Source: Shewanella carassii
GTDB lineage: Bacteria; Pseudomonadota; Gammaproteobacteria; Enterobacterales; Shewanellaceae
Direction of reading: 5' to 3'
DNA: 40,506 nt
NCBI RefSeq assembly: GCF_002777975.1
Contig: NZ_NGVS01000009.1
Coordinates: 1-40,506, forward strand
A program made the translations under genes and the position numbers. Shown piece by piece: positions 35,752-40,506 of the stretch. The notes under the pieces were generated by a model, which saw nothing but the letters and a program-made list of their open reading frames with translations, made no database searches and was not told where the DNA came from. Within the stretch, counting starts at the first letter, position 1; every line of letters begins with the position of its first letter.

Positions 35752-36885
35752 TTAGAGCAAACCTTCCAAACGCAGACGTTGCATCTCTTTGGCAACTTGT
35801 TGCATCTGCATTGGTGTGCCCAAGGTCAAGCGATTCCAGCCTTCAAGCCCTGGGAAGGTGCGGCCTACCAGAATGCCGGCCTGCTGCATCCGCTTGCGAT
35901 AGTCTTCATTATTGCCCTTGATGCGGTGGAAAATAAAACTGGCGTTGAGTGGCAGATAGTCGAGCCCCAGTTGTTTGAGTGTGGCAATGATAATGGCACC
36001 GGCCTCTAAGTTGTTGCTGCGGGTCTGCGCCAGCCAGGCGCTGTCATCCAACACTGCCGCCGCCCCATAGAGGGCAAACAGGTTGGCGTTGTCAAAACTC
36101 GCCTGGGCCTGCATGGCGGCTATCATTTCCGGAGTGGCAATGGCATAACCGGCCCTCAGTCCCGCCATTCCCCATGCCTTGGAGAACGTCTTGGTCAGCA
36201 CTGTGTGTTTCTGGCCATTTTGGATGAACGGCAGCGCGGATTGGAAATCGCTACCGGCATACTCGCCGTAGGCCTCATCAATAATAAACTGCAGCTCGGG
36301 ACTGGCCTTGGCCAGCCACTGTGCAACCGGCGCCTTGGGCAGCAAGAGGCCGGTTGGGTTATTGGGGTTACACAGATAGACAATGGAAGGGCCAGAGTGC
36401 GCGGCCACGGCAGCCTGCATGGCGGCGATATCGGTTTGCAGCTCGGCGGTCAGCGGCACTTCTGTGACCTTGAGTCCCCGGGCCTTGGCATAGTCGGCCA
36501 CTATGTCAAAGGTAGGTTTGGGCATCACCAATTGGCAGTGAGCGCTGGCCATGGCATCTATGGCGAACTTGAGTACTTCGGAAGAGCCATTGCCGTAGAT
36601 GAGCTGCTCTTGGCTGATACCGTGATAGCTTGCCAGGCGCTTGAGCAAAGCCTGACGGGCACTGTCGGGATACAGGTGAGCCTCGCCCATATGCTGCATA
36701 ATGGCTTTTCTGGCGCTGCTTGGCATCCCCAGTGGGTTTTCATTGAAGTTCAGCGCCAGGGGCCCCTTGGAGACAGTAGCTTGGGCCTGCTCCTGAGAAG
36801 ATAAAGAGAAATTACTGCAGCCACTGAGCCCCAGTGCGGTACCGGCTAAACCGGCCTGAATAAAATGCCTACGACTTAATTGCAT
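35752..36885 (-). CDS. Tat-exported PLP aminotransferase, HisC-like, lipoprotein-type signal
   Basis: 377 residues of fold-type I aminotransferase similar to histidinol-phosphate aminotransferase: LNFNENPLGMPSSAR, YGNGSSEVLKF, NPNNPTG (173-179), IIDEAYGEY, and the PLP-binding Lys236 in KTFSKAWGMAGLRAGYA. The N-terminus is a twin-arginine signal (SRRHFIQAGLAG, RR at 5-6) ending in a lipobox-like LSGC (Cys23). So the enzyme appears to be exported folded with its cofactor and possibly lipidated, unlike cytoplasmic HisC. Substrate is unknown. Not part of a his operon: the neighbours are unknown secreted proteins in the same orientation, 94 bases downstream. ATG 36885 is the only start that includes the signal. 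Confidence 0.85.
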   Translation of the reverse strand: MQLSRRHFIQAGLAGTALGLSGCSNFSLSSQEQAQATVSKGPLALNFNENPLGMPSSARKAIMQHMGEAHLYPDSARQALLKRLASYHGISQEQLIYGNGSSEVLKFAIDAMASAHCQLVMPKPTFDIVADYAKARGLKVTEVPLTAELQTDIAAMQAAVAAHSGPSIVYLCNPNNPTGLLLPKAPVAQWLAKASPELQFIIDEAYGEYAGSDFQSALPFIQNGQKHTVLTKTFSKAWGMAGLRAGYAIATPEMIAAMQAQASFDNANLFALYGAAAVLDDSAWLAQTRSNNLEAGAIIIATLKQLGLDYLPLNASFIFHRIKGNNEDYRKRMQQAGILVGRTFPGLEGWNRLTLGTPMQMQQVAKEMQRLRLEGLL

Positions 36886-37384
36886 GTTTATTATGATGTT
36901 CTGGATAAGAGGGCGCTCAGTCTACCCAGAGGAGGAGAGAAAATAAATGAATTTTTATTCATTATTTGAAGCTTGTTATTCTTTTGACTTTGGCCGCCAG
37001 CGAGCTTTGGTAACATCAAGTCGTTGTTTGATGACAACACTGGCAGTGGCTTTGAAGGACGAGTTACTGCAGTTCTGCAAGAATAGCGTTGCTTGACGTT
37101 GCTTATATGCCCACAGAAATACACTCATTTTCCAGGCACAGGCGGGACTGTGACCTTCCGAGCCAGGGATGGCGAGGCAGAGCTTACAAGGACGTACTCG
37201 AATAACGTCCCTGTTTAACTGCCAGCTCGTCATCCATGACTCGCGCTCGAAAGCATGTTGCTACGCAACTCTCGCCATGTCACAGGATCGCCTGTGCGAA
37301 AGGCGCACCGCAGGTGATGGGTTACAACTTAGCTAGCCGCTAGGAGTGAGTTCATTGGTAAGTTTTGGCTTAAAGCCATAAATA

Positions 37385-37401
37385 GCCGCTGTGCCAGCGG
37401 C
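37385..37401. repeat. REP-like palindrome, copy 3
   Basis: GCCGCTG-TGC-CAGCGGC, extended by an outer A-T pair. Confidence 0.8.
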
Positions 37402-37940
37402 TTAAAGTCGTGGTGTTCCACACCACACCGGGCAAGGGGTTTTGCTTGTCCAAAGCCCCTTGCATCCCCAAGGACACCCCCGACGTAGCCGAAATCCCCG
37501 CTGGCTTATGAAGCAAATTGGCTACACTCAGGACTCGCATCCTTGCTCGACCTTCGAGCCTCGACATCCCTGTCTCGGCTACGCCAATTTGCAACAACGC
37601 CAGCGGCGGCTCCGAAGGGGGAATTGGTGCAATTCTGTTAGTATCGAGTAGCTTGAAACATCTGAAGAGTTTGCAGACATACACCTATTTTCCAGGCACA
37701 GGTGGAACTGTGACCGTCGAAAACAGGGACGTTTTCGTCGAGGCTACATGGACGTATTCACAGCAACTTCCCTGTTTAACGGCCAGCTCACCATCCCTGG
37801 CTCGCGCTCGAAAGCATGTTGCTACGCAACTCTCACCGTGTCACAGGATCGCCTGTGCGAAAGGCGCACCGCAGGTGATGGGTTATAGCTAGCCGCTAGG
37901 AGCAAGTTCATTGGTAAGTTTTGGCTTAAAGCCATAAATA

Positions 37941-37957
37941 GCCGCTGTGCCAGCGGC
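37941..37957. repeat. REP-like palindrome, copy 4
   Basis: GCCGCTG-TGC-CAGCGGC with left flank AAAGCCATAAATA and right flank GTAAAGTCGTGG. Confidence 0.8.
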
Positions 37958-38154
37958 GTAAAGTCGTGGAGCTTCGCCCCACACCCGACCAAGAATGGAT
38001 CAACAGCAATCCCCTCTTGGATCTCCCTTGCCGCCCCACACGGTGTCGAAAGCCCCTCGGCCTAATGGCGCAAATAACTACCGCTTCAGACGCTCAGAAT
38101 CACATCCATGTGACTCTGGCCCGGCTCAACATCCTGTTTCGCGCTCGTGAGCTC

Positions 38155-38167
38155 GTCGCTAAGCGAC
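38155..38167. repeat. Small covarying hairpin (GTCGC-TAA-GCGAC)
   Basis: Same module position as 3333-3345, 37257-37269 and 37818-37830 (GTTGC/GCAAC), and as 38669-38681 and 38870-38882 (GTCGC/GCGAC). The paired change T-A to C-G keeps the stem. Confidence 0.7.
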
Positions 38168-38580
38168 ACTCGCCCCTGATTCGACTGTCGCTGCTTCGGC
38201 ATCCAAATCCTTCCATGGATAAAGGCCAGCTCGCCTTCCTTGGCTCGCGCTCATAAGCACACTCGCCACCGGCGAGCATTCGCCCTCAGCCACGTTATTT
38301 GTGCCAACGGCTGTCGGCGACACCGAGGGGGATTAGTGCAATTCTATTAGCGCTGAGTAGCTTGAAACCCCTGAAGTACTTGCAGATATACACCCATTTA
38401 CCAGGCACAGGCGGGACTGTGACCTTCCGAGCCAGGGATGGCGAGGCAGAGCTTACAGGGACGTACTCGCAGCGAGTCACAGGATCGCCTGTGCATAAGC
38501 CTGCGGCAGGCAATGAGAAACATCCATTGCCGGAAGCCCGACCTATGTTATTTGGTCATTTTGAGCTGAAAGCAATGATA

Positions 38581-38597
38581 GCCGCTGTGCCAGCGGC
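38581..38597. repeat. REP-like palindrome, copy 5
   Basis: GCCGCTG-TGC-CAGCGGC with flanks AAAGCAATGATA and TTAAAGTCGTGG. Confidence 0.8.
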
Positions 38598-39084
38598 TTA
38601 AAGTCGTGGAGCAAGTGCATCCATGCACAACTGCCAGTTCGCCATCCCTGGCTCTCGCTCGTAAGCATGTCGCTATGCGACACTCACCGCCCCACACCCG
38701 AGGAAAGGGGGCTGTATCGACTCGCCCCCTTCCCAAACCCCCAGCGACCCGCGACGCAGCGGAAAACCCCTTGTGCTTATGATGCCAATTCGCTATCGCG
38801 CCAGACGCTCCGAGTCACATCCATGTGACTCTAACCCAGCTCAACATCCTGTTTCGCGCTCGTTAGCTCGTCGCTAGGCGACACTCGCCCCTTATTCGAC
38901 TGAGCTGCGTCAGCATCTGCCGGACAGGAGTCCCAATGCCGTGAAGGGCAGGACGCCCGTGAACGGCCATGCCTCGCTACGCGATTGTCATCAACGCCCT
39001 GCGGCCGCTTCGAGCGGGAAAAGTGTATACCTTTAGCATTTGAGGTTCCTGATGATTAGGTGAATTTGAAATCGTGTATAGCCC

Positions 39085-39141
39085 AAAAACATACACATAT
39101 TTCCAGGCACTGGTGGGACTGTGACCGTCGAAAACGGGGAA
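39085..39141. repeat. Terminal fragment of the mosaic repeat
   Basis: ACATACACATATTTCCAGGC through CTGTGACCGTCGAAAACGGG: module A end plus the start of the second alternative, then similarity stops. From 39142 to 39479 the DNA is unique and I see no gene. Confidence 0.75.
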
Positions 39142-39479
39142 TAATGCAAACACCCAGCATTAGCTGGAGGAAGTCGCTTTGGTTTCAAACCCAGTCAATT
39201 CTGTTGTAAAAACAAACTAAATCAGGGTTTTGTTGCCTTTGTCAAAACTTGACCTTTGGCTAATTGTTTTCATATCCAGCACTGGGTATTGTATAACTAA
39301 TTCAAATGCTTAGTTTTAGTACTTCCTTAAGCTTAAGGCGAAAGCTGCAACACTTTTCCGATTTTAGCGGAATGCAGGGACGAACAGAGTTTGGACCCGT
39401 GCGGTAGCCATGGCTTTACTCAACGTTTTTTTGTAAGGCCTGGGTTGTAGGAGCATTGGTTGTGCGGCTTGAAGCGCTT

Positions 39480-39632
39480 ATGACAAGCACCTCAGAACTG
39501 ATTTTCTATACAGTATTATTGGCGTTCCAGGAAAAATGCCGGAAATTTGCTGCTAAGCTTGCGCGTTATTTCCGTAACATTTTAGAAAATAGATTTAAAT
39601 TCATAAAGTTAAAAAATACAGCGGGTAGATAA
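39480..39632 (+). CDS. Possible 50-residue ORF, unrecognised
   Basis: ATG at 39480 opens 50 codons to TAA at 39630-39632. The peptide begins MTSTSELIFYTVLLAFQEK and is Lys/Arg/Phe-rich afterwards. There is no clear Shine-Dalgarno and no homologue that I recognise. Small basic ORFs of this kind are common in integron cassettes, but it may be chance. Confidence 0.25.
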   Translation: MTSTSELIFYTVLLAFQEKCRKFAAKLARYFRNILENRFKFIKLKNTAGR

Positions 39633-39645
39633 TAGGTTTAGAAAC

Positions 39646-39855
39646 CGCGCATGCGCGTTTAGCTGCAAGGGATATTCGGGCTAAACTCTATTATATCCAG
39701 CGAATACAAACAGATAGCGATGCGCGTTTACACTCCTCCGAGGACTAAAACGCGCATGCGCGTTTAGCTGCAAGGGATATTCGGGCTAAACTCTATTATA
39801 TCCAGCGAATACAAACAGATAGCGATGCGCGTTTACACTCCTCCGAGGACTAAAA
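39646..39855. repeat. Two identical 105-bp tandem repeats plus a partial third
   Basis: Units 39646-39750 and 39751-39855 show no difference by eye; a third begins at 39856 and breaks off after CGCGCATGCGC (39866). Each unit starts with the palindrome CGCGCATGCGCG and carries inner inverted repeats: GTTTAGC with GCTAAAC, and GGATAT with ATATCC. The array ends about 10 bases before the GTTAGGC core site of the cassette. No coding frame recognised inside. Confidence 0.95.
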
Positions 39856-39877
39856 CGCGCATGCGCACTATACAGCT

Positions 39878-39884
39878 GTTAGGC
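39878..39884 (+). other. Integron-type core site GTTAGGC at the cassette 5' boundary
   Basis: GTTAGGC fits the GTTRRRY recombination core and lies four bases before the cassette ATG, the usual spacing in gene cassettes. What precedes it does not look like a complete attC or a known attI. Confidence 0.6.
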
Positions 39885-39888
39885 ATCT

Positions 39889-40347
39889 ATGTTCAGTACA
39901 ATGAATCAGCATAAGTATCTCGATATGATTGAGATACAAGAAACCTATAAAGACTATCTCAGAATAGTAATAGCGGAGGCTGGTGTATCTGATGCGTCAC
40001 CGGGAATAACATCAGAAGAAGAGCCAAATGAGGCACTGCGAGAGTTATTGAACACGAGCAAGCCCATAGAGGTAACCGACAGCAGTGCTCACTATGAAAT
40101 CGTCTTCGATGATTACATAGCATATGCAGTTACAAATGAAAGCTATGCTGGAGGCATCGAAGAAAAGTTCGAGGGTAGGCTTGCACGAGTTTACTCGGAG
40201 TCAGCGTTTCTAAACTATATTGGCCAAGGTACATTCGCTACAGCAGAGTATCCTGGCCCATTTGTTCACTATGGCTTTTGCTGCTTAAACCAAATCATAG
40301 ATGTTGTTTCTGAAAGTCCTCCAACAGTGAAATTAATTAATGCCTAA
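39889..40347 (+). CDS. Hypothetical gene-cassette protein
   Basis: 152 residues, acidic (stretches such as TSEEEPNEALRELLNTSK), no signal peptide or membrane span. Segments YEIVFDDYIAYAVTNESYAG and IGQGTFATAEYPGPFVHYGF followed by CCLNQIIDVV suggest a compact alpha/beta protein. I recall similar uncharacterised proteins from integron cassettes and toxin-neighbourhood genes, but no function can be named. The gene starts four bases after a GTTAGGC core site and its TAA stop overlaps the R'' box of an attC site, the standard compact layout of an integron cassette. More AT-rich than the core genes. Confidence 0.75.
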   Translation: MFSTMNQHKYLDMIEIQETYKDYLRIVIAEAGVSDASPGITSEEEPNEALRELLNTSKPIEVTDSSAHYEIVFDDYIAYAVTNESYAGGIEEKFEGRLARVYSESAFLNYIGQGTFATAEYPGPFVHYGFCCLNQIIDVVSESPPTVKLINA

Positions 40348-40434
40348 CAAGTCAATCAACTTCGCGCCTACGGCGCCGGACAGCTTACACTACGCTTCGC
40401 TTCATTCTAGCTGCCGGTTATTGGTGCGTTGATA
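40342..40434 (+). other. attC recombination site (59-base element)
   Basis: R'' GCCTAAC (40342-40348), then TCAATCAAC as L''; at the other end GGTTATTGG as L' and GTTGATA as R' (40428-40434). The inner arms CCGG-A-CAGCT (40377-40386) and AGCTGCCGG (40409-40417) pair with one extrahelical base, a feature attC sites use for strand choice. Together this is a credible folded attC of about 93 bases. Confidence 0.8.
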
Positions 40435-40459
40435 TGATTCCCATTGTCAAATAGATAAA

Positions 40460-40501
40460 AGTGTCCTTACCGGAGACCCAAAAATCTCCGGTAAGGACAC
40501 T
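40460..40501 (-). terminator. 17-bp perfect inverted repeat; terminator of a leftward gene or an IS end
   Basis: AGTGTCCTTACCGGAGA, loop CCCAAAAA, TCTCCGGTAAGGACACT. On the minus strand the hairpin is followed by TTTATCTATTT, so it could stop transcription of a gene entering from the right edge. A transposon terminal repeat is the alternative. Confidence 0.45.
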
Positions 40502-40506
40502 CTGAC

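Larger units (their letters stand above)
37119..38960. repeat. Right cluster of hairpin-rich mosaic intergenic repeats
   Basis: No credible gene lies between 36886 and 39479. 37119-37330, 37636-37900 and 38347-38600 each contain module A (CCAGGCACAGG...CTGTGACC) followed by either the TTCCGAGCCAGGG or the GTCGAAAACAGGG alternative, then the CACAGGATCGCCTGTG hairpin. 37270-37714 repeats 3015-3524 with one deletion. A further block with hairpins GTCACATCCATGTGAC and GTCGC-TAN-GCGAC occurs twice (38085-38190 and 38805-38900). Short open frames here are repeat-derived and conserved only as DNA. Confidence 0.85.

Noticed and set aside
39646..39855. 105-bp tandem repeats, considered as CRISPR or as attC sites
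   Set aside because: Units are directly adjacent with no spacers, and no GTTRRRY/RYYYAAC pair at the right places, so neither model fits.

Overview
The window looks like a chromosomal segment of a Shewanella species, probably close to the S. algae group. The leucyl-tRNA synthetase, UbiF, PBP2 and MiaB sequences read as Shewanella-type gammaproteobacterial proteins, and gene order matches the E. coli 14-15 min region with Shewanella/Vibrio touches (mltB between rodA and rlpA). The species call is from recognition, not a search.

Layout. (1) 1-3870 is an accessory edge: the 3' part of a REP-associated (RAYT) transposase, a truncated IS3-family element, a gene fragment it interrupts, an AT-rich ORF of unknown function between two 67-bp direct repeats derived from an IS110-family end, and a cluster of hairpin-rich mosaic repeats. 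(2) 3873-6830 carries a DUF2913-type gene, a DJ-1/PfpI protein and a DEAD-box helicase. (3) 7103-18947 is a leftward envelope/translation block: leuS-lptE-holA-nadD-rsfS-rlmH-mrdA-rodA-mltB-rlpA-dacA. (4) 19070-19570 is the divergent ybeL-type zinc-ribbon gene. (5) 19740-24273 is a tightly coupled leftward five-gene operon: thermostable-hemolysin family protein, AMP-dependent acyl ligase, heme-oxygenase-fold protein, SDR, TPR protein. It looks like a small biosynthetic pathway and is my best candidate for an undescribed system. (6) 24386-29902 is the leftward miaB-ybeZ-ybeY-corC-lnt block. (7) 30000-33700 holds a small secreted protein, then rightward ubiF, pth and ychF. (8) 33876-34519 is a six-tRNA operon (Met-Leu-Gln-Gln-Met-Gln) with a textbook stable-RNA promoter and terminator; order and specificities parallel E. 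coli metT-leuW-glnUW-metU-glnVX. (9) 34792-36885 has two short paralogous secreted proteins and a Tat-exported lipoprotein-like PLP aminotransferase. (10) 36886-40506 is accessory again: more mosaic repeats, two perfect 105-bp tandem repeats, and an integron-type gene cassette with a credible attC site but no integrase in view.

How the parts fit. Blocks 3 and 6 build and shape the envelope (LptE for LPS export, PBP2/RodA elongasome, MltB/RlpA/DacA peptidoglycan remodelling, Lnt lipoprotein acylation) and supply translation functions (LeuRS, RsfS, RlmH, MiaB, YbeY, Pth, YchF, tRNAs). The essential core is bracketed by copies of the same roughly 450-bp mosaic repeat in the same orientation about 34 kb apart.
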